In this document: one piece after another, positions 1-12,961 of the stretch
Layout of the letters: every line of letters starts with the position of its first letter
Position numbering within the stretch: the first letter of the stretch is position 1
Origin: Luteimonas aestuarii
GTDB taxonomy: Bacteria > Pseudomonadota > Gammaproteobacteria > Xanthomonadales > Xanthomonadaceae
Direction of reading: 5' to 3'
Assembly: GCF_004357985.1 (NCBI RefSeq)
Contig: NZ_SMTF01000003.1
Coordinates: 248,001 to 312,000, forward strand
Length of the DNA: 64,000 bases
The notes under the pieces: model-generated
Seen by the model: only the letters and a program-made list of their open reading frames with translations
Database searches by the model: none
What the model was told of the DNA's origin: nothing
Program-made: the position numbers and the translations under genes

Positions 1-24
1 GCCGGCGTGCGCTACGAGTTCTGA
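1..24 (+). CDS. 3' end of a gene, product ends in AGVRYEF (partial)
   Basis: The window opens inside a reading frame that ends A-G-V-R-Y-E-F-stop. A C-terminal Phe after alternating hydrophobic residues is typical of outer-membrane beta-barrel proteins, but seven residues cannot identify a family. A rho-independent terminator follows 21 bp after the stop, which supports this being a true gene end. Confidence 0.45.
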   Translation, partial: AGVRYEF

Positions 25-45
25 CCACGCCTGGTCGTACCACGC

Positions 46-74
46 AAAAAGACCCCGCCTCGCGGGGTCTTTTT
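46..74 (+). terminator. Rho-independent terminator
   Basis: A GC-rich stem (GACCCCGC / GCGGGGTC) is flanked by A5 on the left and T5 on the right, so it can act on both strands. It closes the partial gene at the window start and isolates upp from it. Confidence 0.85.
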
Positions 75-203
75 CGTTGGAGCGCCTTCGGGCGGGATGT
101 CATCGCCCGCAAAAAATCGCGACCAAGCGCGCTGCTGCGTTGGCGACAGGCAGGCTGGCCTGCACCTGATTTAAGCTGGCACCAGTCCACCCCGTTGCCT
201 GCC

Positions 204-836
204 ATGAAGACCGTCGAAGTCCGCCATCCGCTCGTCCAGCACAAGATTGGCCTGCTGCGCGATGCCTCGCTCAGCACCAAGGCCTTCCGCGAACTGGTCA
301 CCGAGCTGGGCACCCTGCTCGCCTACGAAGCCACAGCGGACCTGGAGACCGAGGCGGCGACGATGCCGGGCTGGGCGGGCGACGTGAGCGTGCGCAAGAT
401 CGCCGGCGCCAAGATCACCTTGGTGCCGATCCTGCGCGCGGGCCTGGGCATGCTGCCGGGCGTGCTGGCGCTGATTCCCGCGGCGAAGGTGAGCGTGGTC
501 GGCCTGCAGCGCGACGAGGAAACCCTGCAACCGGCGACCTACTTCGAACGCCTTACCGGGCGGCTGGACGAACGCGACGCCTTGATCCTCGACCCGATGC
601 TGGCCACCGGCGGCACGCTGGTCGCCACGGTCGACATGCTCAAGCGTGCCGGCGCGCGCCGGATCAAAGGCATTTTCCTGGTGGCCGCGCCGGAAGGATT
701 GCAAGCGCTGGAGGCGGCGCACCCGGATGTCGAGGTCTACACCGCGGCCATCGACCAGCGGCTCAACGAGAAGGGCTACATCCTGCCCGGGCTGGGCGAC
801 GCCGGTGACCGCATCTTCGGCACCCGGGTGGATTGA
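204..836 (+). CDS. upp: Uracil phosphoribosyltransferase
   Basis: The enzyme makes UMP from uracil and PRPP in cytosolic pyrimidine salvage. The 210-residue product matches the family length (E. coli 208). Visible hallmarks are the RAGLGM segment near residue 78, the PRPP-binding loop DPMLATGGT near residues 130-138 and the uracil-binding C-terminal stretch GDAGDRIFG. The ATG at 204 gives a start [11 protein letters not shown] typical of Upp. An in-frame TTG nine bases upstream is less likely. It appears monocistronic: a terminator lies upstream and a long perfect hairpin begins 6 bp after its stop. Confidence 0.95.
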   Translation: MKTVEVRHPLVQHKIGLLRDASLSTKAFRELVTELGTLLAYEATADLETEAATMPGWAGDVSVRKIAGAKITLVPILRAGLGMLPGVLALIPAAKVSVVGLQRDEETLQPATYFERLTGRLDERDALILDPMLATGGTLVATVDMLKRAGARRIKGIFLVAAPEGLQALEAAHPDVEVYTAAIDQRLNEKGYILPGLGDAGDRIFGTRVD

Positions 837-842
837 TCCGCA

Positions 843-893
843 CGACAGCGAATGACCAGCTGGGCGACACCCGTCGCCCAGCTGGTCCTGTCG
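843..893. repeat. Long perfect stem-loop downstream of upp
   Basis: The 15-bp arms GACCAGCTGGGCGAC (854-868) and GTCGCCCAGCTGGTC (873-887) pair perfectly around a 4-nt loop. Outer arms CGACAG (843-848) and CTGTCG (888-893) extend the structure. There is no T tract. It could be a 3' mRNA-stabilising or terminating hairpin, or a solitary REP-type element. Confidence 0.6.
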
Positions 894-1080
894 TTCGAGC
901 GCGTCCCTGCGTGTGCCACGTCCGTGTTCGATTGCAGGCCGAAGCCGGCAACGCGCGCACATTCTTCAAGACGTGCAGGCGATCACAAGTGTCGCTACGC
1001 GGGATCTCCGTCAGTTTTGCTGACCCGTGCACCCCAAGCCGGGGCGGCAGAACGAGTGTGGCCTGAGGCGACAGCAATCC

Positions 1081-1125
1081 TTGACAACCTGTGTCAATAT
1101 TCCTGTCACGTCAGTATTGCTGTCA
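1081..1125 (+). promoter_or_regulatory. Probable operator of the adjacent XRE regulator
   Basis: The palindrome TTGACA-ACCTG-TGTCAA (1081-1097) includes a TTGACA -35-like hexamer. It runs into two near-identical direct copies, GTCAATATTCCTGTCA (1093-1108) and GTCAGTATTGCTGTCA (1110-1125), with a 17-bp period. The array ends just before the XRE coding start, which suggests autoregulation (inference). Confidence 0.55.
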
Positions 1126-1145
1126 TGCCGGGCAGGACGCCCTCC

Positions 1146-1511
1146 GTGAACCTGAGCACCCGTATCCGCACCGCCCGCCTGCGCGCGGGCCTGTCACAGG
1201 CCGACGTGGCCGTCCGCCTCGGAGTGAGTCGTGCCGCAGTGTCCAACTGGGAGAGCAGCGCCGTGCGCGTGCGTCCGTCCAGCCAGCGGCTTGAAGAGAT
1301 CGCCCTGCTGACCGGCGTGGCCTGGGAATGGCTGGCGACGGGTCGCGGGCCGGCGTCGCCCTCCGGCGAACACATCGCCGCGGTGGACGCGGAATGGGTG
1401 GAAGACCCGATCGAACGTCGCATGTTGCAGGCCTTCCGCGCCGCCAGCGGCGAGGTCAAGCAGGCCCTGCTGCTGATGGCCGAGGCGACCCGTCCGGACC
1501 GCCGCGGCTGA
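1146..1511 (+). CDS. XRE-family transcriptional regulator
   Basis: A 121-residue protein with an N-terminal lambda-repressor-type helix-turn-helix: residues about 6-55 contain RTARLRAGLSQADVAVRLGV, then AVSNWES, then the scaffold LEEIALLTGVAWEWLATG. The C-terminal 60 residues are a short acidic/helical tail of unknown role. I chose the GTG at 1146 because the in-frame ATG at 1125 overlaps the last base of the upstream operator repeat and has no ribosome-binding site; the longer start would add seven residues. Target genes are unknown. It may repress itself through the repeats at 1081-1125. The convergent MAPEG gene ends 9 bp after its stop. Confidence 0.8.
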   Translation: MNLSTRIRTARLRAGLSQADVAVRLGVSRAAVSNWESSAVRVRPSSQRLEEIALLTGVAWEWLATGRGPASPSGEHIAAVDAEWVEDPIERRMLQAFRAASGEVKQALLLMAEATRPDRRG

Positions 1512-1520
1512 TGGCGCTTG

Positions 1521-1918
1521 CTACACGGTCAGCGGCAGCACGAAGCGCCACACCCCGAATGCCGCCATCACGACCAACGTCGAGAACGTGAGCAACGTGC
1601 CGGCGAAGCGACCGACGGAGTAACCGGCCGATCCACCCAGCCCCACCGCGTGCAGCACGCGCCCGAGCAGTAGCGCGATGCCGAACGTCCACAGCAGCGC
1701 CGCGCGGATGCCGGCCAGCTCCAGCAACGCCAGCATCAGCAACGCCAGCGGCACGTACTCGGCGAAGTTGGCGTGCACGCGCACCTTGCGCGTGAGCGCG
1801 GCATCGCCACCGGTGCCCACGCCCACCTTGTGCGCGCGGCGGTGCAGGACAACGCGCAGCGACAGCACCACGTAAAGCAACACGTGCAGTGACGTGACCA
1901 ATAATGCGATGCGCGGAA

Positions 1919-1922
<4 letters not shown>
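1521..1922 (-). CDS. MAPEG-family membrane protein
   Basis: A 133-residue, very hydrophobic protein with about four transmembrane helices (residues 3-25, 55-70, 73-90 and 108-130). The early loop carries basic residues and an N/E pair ([16 protein letters not shown]), the pattern of MAPEG proteins (membrane-associated eicosanoid and glutathione metabolism). Bacterial members are mostly uncharacterised glutathione-S-transferase-like inner-membrane proteins. Its ATG overlaps the TGA of the upstream hydrolase gene by 2 nt, so translation is probably coupled. It is the last gene of the leftward ggt run, which places it beside glutathione-degrading functions. Confidence 0.8.
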
Positions 1923-2821
<899 letters not shown>

Positions 2822-2858
2822 GCCGCCCTCCCTAGGCGCTGCGACGCCGGCACGCCGA

Positions 2859-5486
<2,628 letters not shown>

Positions 5487-5538
5487 TGTCATACCCCTGC
5501 GATCGTCGCGACGGACGTGGTGTGTGTGTCGTGGTGCA

Positions 5539-6677
<1,139 letters not shown>

Positions 6678-6735
6678 CAAGGACTCGCGGGGACGGGTGC
6701 TACCATGGTGCCCATTCTCCGCGATCGCGTGCGAC

Positions 6736-7866
6736 ATGGTCAGCTGGTTCCGTCGAAAGAAGCCCGAAGCGCCGGCCGAGCCGGCAAGCGACGCAACCCA
6801 GGCCACGCCAGAGACACCACCCGCAGCGCCCATCGTGGTGCCGCCGGTACCCACTGGATCCGACGCGGCACCAGCGCCCGAGCCGACACGCGGGCCGGAA
6901 CCAGTACAGTTACCAGAACCGCAACCCGCCCCCGCAGCCGCGCCCGGCAAGCCCGGATGGCGGGAACGCCTGCGCGGCAGCGCCTTCGCACGCAGCTTCG
7001 GCGGCCTGTTCTCGCGCAATCCCGCCCTTGACGACGCGCTCCTGGACGAGATCGAAACCGCTCTGCTGACGGCCGATGTCGGCGTGTCCGCGACGACAGG
7101 CCTGGTCGAGGGGCTGCGCAAGCGCATGAAATCGCGCGAGTTCGCCGACGCCAACGCCCTGCTCGCCGCGCTGCGCGCCGAGCTCATCGCGCTGCTGCAG
7201 CCGGTGGCCAGGCCGCTGGCGATCGATGCGGGTGCCAAACCCTTCGTGATCCTCACCGTCGGCGTCAACGGCGTCGGCAAGACCACCACCATCGGCAAGT
7301 TGGCCAAGCGCTACAAGGACGAGGGCCGTGCGTTGATGCTCGCCGCCGGCGACACCTTCCGTGCCGCCGCGGTCGCGCAGCTGCAGGCCTGGGGCGAACG
7401 CAACGGCGTGGCCGTGGTCGCACAGGGCCAGGATGCCGATCCGGCCTCGGTCGCGTTCGATGCGCTGCAGGCGGCGAAGTCGCGCGGCGTGGACGTGCTG
7501 ATCGCCGACACCGCCGGCCGCCTGCACACGCAACAGGGATTGATGGCGGAGCTGGGCAAGATCCGCCGGGTGCTGGGCAAGATCGACCCCGCGGCGCCGC
7601 ACGAAGTGCTGATGGTGATCGACGGCACCACCGGCCAGAACGCGCTTTCGCAACTGCGCCAGTTCCATGCCGCGGCCACCGTGACAGGCCTGGTCGTAAC
7701 CAAGCTGGACGGCACCGCAAAAGGCGGCGTGGTGTTCGCACTGGCGCGCGAGTTCGGCATCCCGATCCGCTACGCCGGCATTGGCGAACGCCCGGAAGAC
7801 CTGCGCGTGTTCGATGCCGAAGCCTTCGTGGATGCGCTGCTGCCCGAAGCGCTGGGCAGCGCATGA
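6736..7866 (+). CDS. ftsY: Signal recognition particle receptor FtsY
   Basis: GTPase that docks SRP-ribosome complexes at the inner membrane. Of 376 residues, the first about 75 are a low-complexity Pro/Ala/Glu-rich A domain, shorter than in E. coli. The NG domain follows: P-loop GVNGVGKTTT near residue 176, DTAGRLHTQ near 258, the TKLDGTAKGG specificity motif near 322 and the C-terminal GERPEDLRVFD. Start ATG 6736 gives MVSWFRRKK, a basic amphipathic N-terminus usual for FtsY. It is divergent from rsmD; mutY follows after a REP-like hairpin. Confidence 0.95.
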   Translation: MVSWFRRKKPEAPAEPASDATQATPETPPAAPIVVPPVPTGSDAAPAPEPTRGPEPVQLPEPQPAPAAAPGKPGWRERLRGSAFARSFGGLFSRNPALDDALLDEIETALLTADVGVSATTGLVEGLRKRMKSREFADANALLAALRAELIALLQPVARPLAIDAGAKPFVILTVGVNGVGKTTTIGKLAKRYKDEGRALMLAAGDTFRAAAVAQLQAWGERNGVAVVAQGQDADPASVAFDALQAAKSRGVDVLIADTAGRLHTQQGLMAELGKIRRVLGKIDPAAPHEVLMVIDGTTGQNALSQLRQFHAAATVTGLVVTKLDGTAKGGVVFALAREFGIPIRYAGIGERPEDLRVFDAEAFVDALLPEALGSA

Positions 7867-7874
7867 GCGCCTTC

Positions 7875-7898
7875 CCTTCCCCCGCCCGCGGGGGAAGG
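7875..7898. repeat. REP-like hairpin between ftsY and mutY
   Basis: Perfect 10-bp arms CCTTCCCCCG and CGGGGGAAGG flank CCCG, and a GC-rich tail reading GGTGCCCGGCGGGCGG follows. Elements of this composition are common between genes in Xanthomonadaceae. No T tract is present. Confidence 0.55.
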
Positions 7899-7954
7899 TG
7901 CCCGGCGGGCGGATGGGGGCCTGCCCGATGGCCCGGCCATGGAGTAAGTCGTCC

Positions 7955-9010
7955 GTGACGCCGCACCCCCCTGCCTATGCCGAACGCCTGCTGGCCTGGT
8001 TCGACCTCCACGGCCGCCACGACCTGCCGTGGCAGCATCCGCGCACGCCGTACCGCGTGTGGCTGTCGGAAATCATGCTGCAGCAGACGCAGGTGCGCGT
8101 GGTGGCCCCGTACTTCGAACGCTTCGTCGCTGCCTTGCCAAGCGTGCGTGCGCTGGGCGAAGCACGGCTCGACGACGTGCTCGCGCTGTGGTCGGGCCTG
8201 GGCTACTACGCCCGCGCACGCAACCTGCATGCGGCGGCGCAGCGCTGCATCGAACTGCACGGCGGCGAACTGCCACGCGATTTCGACGCCCTGCTCGCCC
8301 TGCCCGGCATCGGGCGCAGCACCGCGGGCGCGATCCTGTCTCAGGCCTGGGGCGATCGCTTCCCGATCCTCGACGGCAACGTCAAGCGCGTGCTGGCCCG
8401 GCATCACGGCATCGCCGGCTGGCCGGGCACGCCGGCCGTCGAGAAGCAGTTGTGGCGCATTGCCGGAAGCCTGCTGCCGGATGCGCGCATGGCGGACTAC
8501 ACGCAGGCGCAGATGGATTTCGGCGCGACGCTCTGCACCCGGCATGACCCGGCCTGCGTGAGGTGTCCGGTGCAAGACGATTGCGTCGCCCTGCGTGAAG
8601 GCCGCGTGGGCGAGTTGCCCACGCCAAAACCCGGCAAGCCGCTGCCCGAGCGACAGTGCCATGTACTGCTGTCGACGGATACGCAAGGGCGCGTGCTGCT
8701 GCAGCGGCGTCCGCCGACCGGCATCTGGGCCGCGCTATGGTCGCTACCGGAAGCCGATTCACACGCCGATGCGCAAGCATGGATCGATGCGCATGTCGAT
8801 GCCCACGGCACCAATGCACGCACGCTCGGCGCGATCGCCCACGGCTTCACCCACTACCGGCTGACGATGCTGCCCTTGCACTGGCGCGGCGTCGCGCCAC
8901 GCAACGCCGTGCGGGATGCCGCCGACCTGCGTTGGGTCTCTCGGGACGAACTGCAATCGCTCGGCATTCCCGCGCCGATCCGCAAGCTGCTGGAAGCCGA
9001 CCTCTCGTAG
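7955..9010 (+). CDS. mutY: Adenine DNA glycosylase MutY
   Basis: Removes adenine mispaired with 8-oxoguanine. The 351-residue product matches the E. coli length (350). Visible are the catalytic Glu in [11 protein letters not shown] (near residue 38), the helix-hairpin-helix [13 protein letters not shown] (about 116-128), the catalytic Asp in ILDGNVKR (about 139), the [4Fe-4S] cysteines C-x6-C-x2-C-x5-C (about 194-210) and a C-terminal NUDIX-like 8-oxoG recognition domain. GTG 7955 aligns with the E. coli start and has GGAG ten bases upstream; an in-frame ATG at 7928 would add nine residues. Confidence 0.95.
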   Translation: MTPHPPAYAERLLAWFDLHGRHDLPWQHPRTPYRVWLSEIMLQQTQVRVVAPYFERFVAALPSVRALGEARLDDVLALWSGLGYYARARNLHAAAQRCIELHGGELPRDFDALLALPGIGRSTAGAILSQAWGDRFPILDGNVKRVLARHHGIAGWPGTPAVEKQLWRIAGSLLPDARMADYTQAQMDFGATLCTRHDPACVRCPVQDDCVALREGRVGELPTPKPGKPLPERQCHVLLSTDTQGRVLLQRRPPTGIWAALWSLPEADSHADAQAWIDAHVDAHGTNARTLGAIAHGFTHYRLTMLPLHWRGVAPRNAVRDAADLRWVSRDELQSLGIPAPIRKLLEADLS

Positions 9011-9180
9011 GAACATTCCTTCGATGCGACCGGGAATGGATCGCCCGCGCAATCCTGTCGCGGGCATGATCCGTTCCTGCAGGAGCGCCGCATCCCGGGC
9101 GATTCAACCTCATCACGCGTGGCGGCGCGGTGGTCGACGCAGGGGTCGTGGACAACGGCTGGCTCGGCCGGCTCCTACAA
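9007..9180. repeat. GTAG/REP-like repeat pair around the mutY-yggX spacer
   Basis: GTAGGAACATTCC at 9007-9019 starts a small hairpin (CATTCC 9014-9019 with GGAATG 9033-9038) and overlaps the mutY stop. An opposite-orientation copy of the end motif (CTCCTAC) lies at 9172-9178. Short stem-loops beginning with GTAG are a known abundant repeat class in Stenotrophomonas and relatives; assignment to that class is inference. Confidence 0.35.
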
Positions 9181-9209
9181 TGGCAGCCCCTGGACTGGAA
9201 ACACACGCC

Positions 9210-9479
9210 ATGCCACGTACTGTCTTCTGCGAATACGAACAGCGCGAGACCGATGGCCTCGACTTCGTGCCCTGGCCGGGCGAACTGGGCAAGCGGGTGT
9301 ACGCGTCGATCGGCAGGACCGCGTGGGCGGCATGGCTGGCGCACCAGACGATGCTGATCAATGAGAACCGGCTGTCGCCACTCGACCCCAAGCACCGCGC
9401 CTTCCTGGAAGACGAGATGCGGAAGTTCCTGTTCGGCGGCGGCGCCGAGAAGCCCGCCGGCTACGTGCCGGAGGGCTGA
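9210..9479 (+). CDS. yggX: Oxidative damage protection protein YggX (Fe(II)-trafficking protein)
   Basis: An 89-residue cytosolic protein of the YggX family, which protects Fe-S clusters and links to MutY function in enterobacteria. Conserved features are the opening MPRTVFCEY with the single Cys, [31 protein letters not shown] and [12 protein letters not shown]. It lies 199 bp downstream of mutY on the same strand, the usual mutY-yggX order, with a GTAG-type repeat in the spacer. Start ATG 9210 follows the family N-terminus exactly. Confidence 0.95.
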   Translation: MPRTVFCEYEQRETDGLDFVPWPGELGKRVYASIGRTAWAAWLAHQTMLINENRLSPLDPKHRAFLEDEMRKFLFGGGAEKPAGYVPEG

Positions 9480-9486
9480 TCGCAGC

Positions 9487-9939
9487 TCAGTCCGACGCGG
9501 CCTCGCGCTCCTCGGTGCGCGCCTCGCGCAGCTCGCGCTCGGACATGCGTACCGCCTTCACGTCGAGCGGGCGGATCGTGCGAATGAAGCACGGAATGTT
9601 CATGCTGCCGGTGCTGCGCACCAGCACCCGGTCGAACCGCTCGTGCACGCGGCCGGCGCTGCTGGTCAACCCGATCGCGGTGGCGAATGGCAGGTCCTGG
9701 CAGGGGCCGGACAACTCCAGCAGGAAGGCCTCGTTCGGCCGGGTCCACACTGCCAGCGCACTGTCGCCCAGCGGCGTCCAGCCATTGAGGCGCCCGAAGA
9801 AATTGAAGCTGCCGACGGGATCGCCGGCGTGCGTGCGATAGAGGTCCAGCTTCTCGGCATCGCGCAAGCCGCCCGTCGCGCAGGCGGACAAGGCAGCGGT
9901 CGCGACCGCGGCCAGCAAAATCGACTTCAAGGCGTTCAT
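9487..9939 (-). CDS. DUF6491-type lipoprotein
   Basis: A 150-residue predicted lipoprotein. The signal peptide ends in the lipobox ALSAC. The mature part carries GDPVGSFNFFGRLNGWTPLGD and ALAVWTRPNEAFLLEL, the pattern of the DUF6491 family common in Xanthomonadaceae; the function is unknown. ATG 9939 (MNALKSILLAAV) was chosen; an ATG three codons upstream is also possible. Its stop is 7 bp from the convergent yggX stop. It was originally the neighbour downstream of tRNA-Phe, before the accessory DNA entered. Confidence 0.75.
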   Translation of the reverse strand: MNALKSILLAAVATAALSACATGGLRDAEKLDLYRTHAGDPVGSFNFFGRLNGWTPLGDSALAVWTRPNEAFLLELSGPCQDLPFATAIGLTSSAGRVHERFDRVLVRSTGSMNIPCFIRTIRPLDVKAVRMSERELREARTEEREAASD

Positions 9940-10110
9940 GGCAGGCATCCAGTGCAGGGACTTGCCTGAATCATGCGCCCGACGCGGTGACTCACAAGCG
10001 AACGCCCGGCGCGGATTCAGCCGACAGCATGGCCGGCGGCGTCAAACGGATGTCGAACGCCATGGAATGGGCGAGTTCGGGTCGCAGCCCTGTACTGCAG
10101 GTGCACCGAC

Positions 10111-10133
10111 AAAAAACCCGCAACGTGTGCGGG
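10111..10133 (-). terminator. Displaced original terminator of tRNA-Phe
   Basis: CCCGCA (10117-10122) and TGCGGG (10128-10133) form a stem. On the minus strand it is followed by six Ts. Position and orientation fit the ancestral terminator of tRNA-Phe, now about 50 kb from the gene it served. Confidence 0.7.
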
Positions 10134-10144
10134 CTTCGTAAACT

Positions 10145-10205
10145 CTTGAATTTCATGGTGGCCGGGGAGGGAATCGAACCCCCTACACGGGGATTTTCAA
10201 TCCCC
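10145..10205. repeat. att site copy 1 (left end of element 1; 3' half of tRNA-Phe)
   Basis: Positions 10155-10205 repeat the tRNA-Phe 3' portion (60315-60365) with one mismatch at 10184. The extension CTTGAATTTC (10145-10154) is shared with the second copy at 21764. The copy stops after the anticodon stem, so it is not a functional tRNA. Confidence 0.9.
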
Positions 10206-10250
10206 AAGTGATCGAAGCCGGCAGGCAACGCCGCCCCAGTGATCTAGCCA

Positions 10251-10363
10251 TTCTCCGGAGCGAATCTCCCTGAATTTACGCCATGTCTTGACCAACAAGG
10301 GGACATAGGCGTACAAAGGGGATACACGGCTACTACACGAGTTGCCGGAGAACTGCCGGAGAA
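10251..10363. promoter_or_regulatory. Candidate integrase arm sites upstream of int1
   Basis: The octamer CCGGAGAA occurs at 10345-10352 and 10356-10363 (11-bp period, one helical turn) and inverted at 10251-10258. The same 19-bp pair recurs at the other end of the element (21709-21727). The second copy also supplies the GGAG ribosome-binding site of the integrase, so bound integrase could limit its own translation (inference). Confidence 0.55.
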
Positions 10364-10367
10364 TTGA

Positions 10368-11723
10368 GTGGCCAAGTTCGTCTTCGACGATGCAGCGATT
10401 CGGGACCTTCCAGTTCCTCCGAAGGGCATCCGGATCGACTACGACAACGGCCCTGTCCGGGGCATGGCTGTCCAGACCAGCTACACCGGCAACAAGCGCT
10501 TCCTGTTGGTCTACGTGGCCCGGGAGAGCGGCCGAGAGCGCCGCATGGTCATCGGTGAGTACGGCCCGGCGCCGAAGCTCTCCGTTTCCGCGGCGCGGCG
10601 CCTGGCGAAGGAGAAGCGCGCGTTGGTCGATCTGGGCCGGGATCCGTGGCAGGAAGCGAAGCAGGCGCGCGCTGCTGCCGAGAAGAGAGCCCGCAAGGAC
10701 GCTCCCAACCTAGGCAACCTCCTCGCCGCCTATGTCGAGCAACTGAAGACCTCCGGCAAAGCGAGCTGGAGGGAGGTCGACCGGGCGATCAAGCGCCATA
10801 TCACTCCACGGAAGGCGCTGGCCAAGCTGCCGGCCGACCAGTTGCAGATTAAGGACGTGATGCCGGTGTTCCACGCCCTCGTCCGTGATGACAAATATCG
10901 GGAGGCCCAGAAGCTGCGGGCATACCTGCGCGCGGCGTACACGGCCGCGCGGGGGGCCATGACAAACGCCACCATGCATGCCTTCGCCGGCTTCCAGATC
11001 CGCGAGAACCCCCTGCAGGACCTGGACGTCTCCCGGCCGCGGGAAGCCGCTGAGAAGGCCGCGGAGGCAGCCAAGGCCCGGAAGTGGGCCCTCAGCGAGG
11101 AGCAGCTGCGCGCCTACTGGAAGCGGATCAGCGCCGACACCACGGCCGCAGGCGCCCTCCTCCGGTTCCATCTGCTCACCGGTGGCCAGCGCGTCGAGCA
11201 GTTGGCCAGGCTCACCACGGCCGACTACGACGTCGACGCGAAGACGATCACCCTGTGGGATACGAAGGGCCGCCGGCAGCGCGCGCACGAGCACATCGTC
11301 CCCCTGCTCCCGGACGCGGTGAAGGCGCTCGAGGCGATGCGCCAGCCGCGGCAGGACGAAGCCGGCAGGACGGTGCCGCCCGGCCCCTACCTGTTCACGC
11401 TGACCGACGGCGACGCGCCGGCGGCGTACCACGTCGTCTGGGAAGCGGTGCAGGCCGTCGCCGGCGCGATGGTCGAGGCCGACGAGGTCGGGCGGTTGTT
11501 CACCCCTGGCACGATCCGTAAGACCGTCGAGACCCGCCTGCAGGCCGCTGGCGTGTCACGCGAGATACGTGGCTACCTACTGAGCCACGGCTTGGGCGGC
11601 GTTCAGGCGAAGCACTACGAAGCGCACGACTACCTCAACGAGAAGCGCGCCGCGCTGAAGAAGCTGCGCGCGCTGTTCGAACCCAAAGGCAATGTCATCA
11701 AGTTCCCGGCGAAAGCCGGATAA
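10368..11723 (+). CDS. int: Tyrosine recombinase (integrase) of element 1
   Basis: A 451-residue site-specific recombinase with the P4-type layout: an N-terminal arm-binding domain (residues 1-90), a helical core-binding domain (about 110-220) and a C-terminal catalytic domain. Visible catalytic residues are Arg in GGQRVEQL (near 275), Arg in TPGTIRKTVETR where the usual His is replaced by Thr, SHGLGGVQ and the Tyr region KHYEAHDY near the end. The GTG start has GGAG seven bases upstream. The gene sits next to the att copy distal to the intact tRNA. It probably integrates and excises the 10.2-21.8 kb element at tRNA-Phe. Confidence 0.92.
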   Translation: MAKFVFDDAAIRDLPVPPKGIRIDYDNGPVRGMAVQTSYTGNKRFLLVYVARESGRERRMVIGEYGPAPKLSVSAARRLAKEKRALVDLGRDPWQEAKQARAAAEKRARKDAPNLGNLLAAYVEQLKTSGKASWREVDRAIKRHITPRKALAKLPADQLQIKDVMPVFHALVRDDKYREAQKLRAYLRAAYTAARGAMTNATMHAFAGFQIRENPLQDLDVSRPREAAEKAAEAAKARKWALSEEQLRAYWKRISADTTAAGALLRFHLLTGGQRVEQLARLTTADYDVDAKTITLWDTKGRRQRAHEHIVPLLPDAVKALEAMRQPRQDEAGRTVPPGPYLFTLTDGDAPAAYHVVWEAVQAVAGAMVEADEVGRLFTPGTIRKTVETRLQAAGVSREIRGYLLSHGLGGVQAKHYEAHDYLNEKRAALKKLRALFEPKGNVIKFPAKAG

Positions 11724-11787
11724 GCGGCGCATCCGGGTGCGTGAACACCCGGAGCGCCTTCCACCACCGTTCGATAGGAGAACGACA

Positions 11788-12033
11788 ATGGCTACACCAG
11801 CGTACCCGACCATCGATCAAATCAATCACCTCGATGACATCCACCTGCTCGCATACAAGGCCCGCGGGATCCTTTCGACCCTCCGCGCCGCCGGCCCGAA
11901 CCTGGAAAACGTGAACGACGAGGCGCTTCCCGCCGCCTGCTTCGCGGCCGAAGATATGCTCACCGACATCATGGCCACGGTGAAGAAGCTCGACCCCTCC
12001 GCCAAGCAAACGGAGAGCACCGATGGCAACTGA
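11788..12033 (+). CDS. Hypothetical small protein
   Basis: An 81-residue, mostly helical acidic protein with no recognised family. A clear TAGGAG ribosome-binding site lies eight bases before ATG 11788. It is first of three overlapping small genes after the integrase (11-nt overlap with the next). The composition (HLDDIHLLAYKARGILSTL, then a second helix AACFAAEDMLTDIMATVKKL) suggests a two-helix protein of the kind common among early genes of phages and satellites. Confidence 0.6.
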   Translation: MATPAYPTIDQINHLDDIHLLAYKARGILSTLRAAGPNLENVNDEALPAACFAAEDMLTDIMATVKKLDPSAKQTESTDGN

Positions 12034-12331
12034 AGGCGTACTCAACGACCGCCCCGACACTTTCGCTGCCACGAGCGGAGTTTTCACGCACTGCGGCAAC
12101 ATCCTCCCGATTGGCATCGAGGCCCATGCATTCGAACCGTCCGGCTATCTCACGATCGCCGATGACATGGCCGCGGGCGCCGCCGCCGTCCTTCGCCTTG
12201 CACGTCTCCGCGGTGAAAACGACGAAGACCCCGCCGGCACCTTGGACGCTGCCCTGGCCGCCGCCGACGTGCTACTGCAGCTATCGCGCATCGTGAGCGC
12301 CACAGCCTGCACGCACAGCCTGAAGAAATGA
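12023..12331 (+). CDS. Hypothetical small protein
   Basis: A 102-residue protein with a central FTHCGNILPIG segment and alanine-rich helices after it (MAAGAAAVLRLARL, LDAALAAADVLLQLSRIV). It overlaps the upstream gene by 11 nt and the next by 4 nt, so the three are one translational unit. Its general shape resembles the neighbouring 81-residue protein, but I cannot show homology. Function unknown. Confidence 0.55.
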   Translation: MATEGVLNDRPDTFAATSGVFTHCGNILPIGIEAHAFEPSGYLTIADDMAAGAAAVLRLARLRGENDEDPAGTLDAALAAADVLLQLSRIVSATACTHSLKK

Positions 12332-12927
12332 CTGGCAAGGCCAGCAAGCGCGGCGCGAAGAAGCGGGCGGGCGCAAACCCGCCTGTTCAGATGCGCGAGT
12401 TCGAATGGAACCCGCCGGTCTATCCAGATCTGACGACGGAAGAAGCACGCGCTGGGGAGGATGCATTGCTCGAGCGCGTGCGATCTGACGAGAGTCAGCC
12501 CGGAGATGTTGTCCACTTCCACCCGGCGATCATCAACCGCTTCTGTGATTTCGCATTGGACGGTCGAGAGATCGAGCATTGGATGCTAGAGGCGCTCGCG
12601 GATTCGCTTCTCGGCGTGCTGAAAGGTGGCGAATGGCACGACGAGTTCGATCTTCCAGGCCGTGCGCCGCAGCCGGGGAGCACTGGCTGGCATCCCCGAG
12701 ACGAGAAAGAGTTCAACATCGCGCTGACCGTGGCAGCACGAGTAATGCGCAAAGAGAGGGTGACCAGCGCCATGCACGCCGTCGCCGCTGAGATGTCCTG
12801 CTCGTTCGAGACTGTGCGGGCGGCGTACTACAAGTGGAGGCCGATCATCGCCCCCAAACGCAGCACGCGCAATGCAGACGGTTCTATTTCTGGGCGAAAA
12901 TTCAGAATGACTAGCCGGAAGCCATAG
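12328..12927 (+). CDS. Hypothetical protein, possible HTH at C-terminus
   Basis: A 199-residue protein. The N-terminus is Lys/Arg-rich (KASKRGAKKRAG); the middle is acidic. The C-terminal part AAEMSCSFETVRAAYYKWRP has the spacing of a helix-turn-helix (HTH_23-like), followed by a basic tail, so nucleic-acid binding is possible. It starts in a 4-nt overlap with the preceding gene. Codon use is less GC-biased in the middle than the neighbouring core genes. No family recognised. Confidence 0.55.
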   Translation: MTGKASKRGAKKRAGANPPVQMREFEWNPPVYPDLTTEEARAGEDALLERVRSDESQPGDVVHFHPAIINRFCDFALDGREIEHWMLEALADSLLGVLKGGEWHDEFDLPGRAPQPGSTGWHPRDEKEFNIALTVAARVMRKERVTSAMHAVAAEMSCSFETVRAAYYKWRPIIAPKRSTRNADGSISGRKFRMTSRKP

Positions 12928-12961
12928 GCAATTAATAGGCACCCCACGGGAGTGCCTACCA

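Noticed and set aside
10156-10205. tRNA-like sequence at the first repeat
   Set aside because: Only the 3' 50 nt of tRNA-Phe are present, so it cannot fold into a full tRNA. The same applies to 21774-21819.
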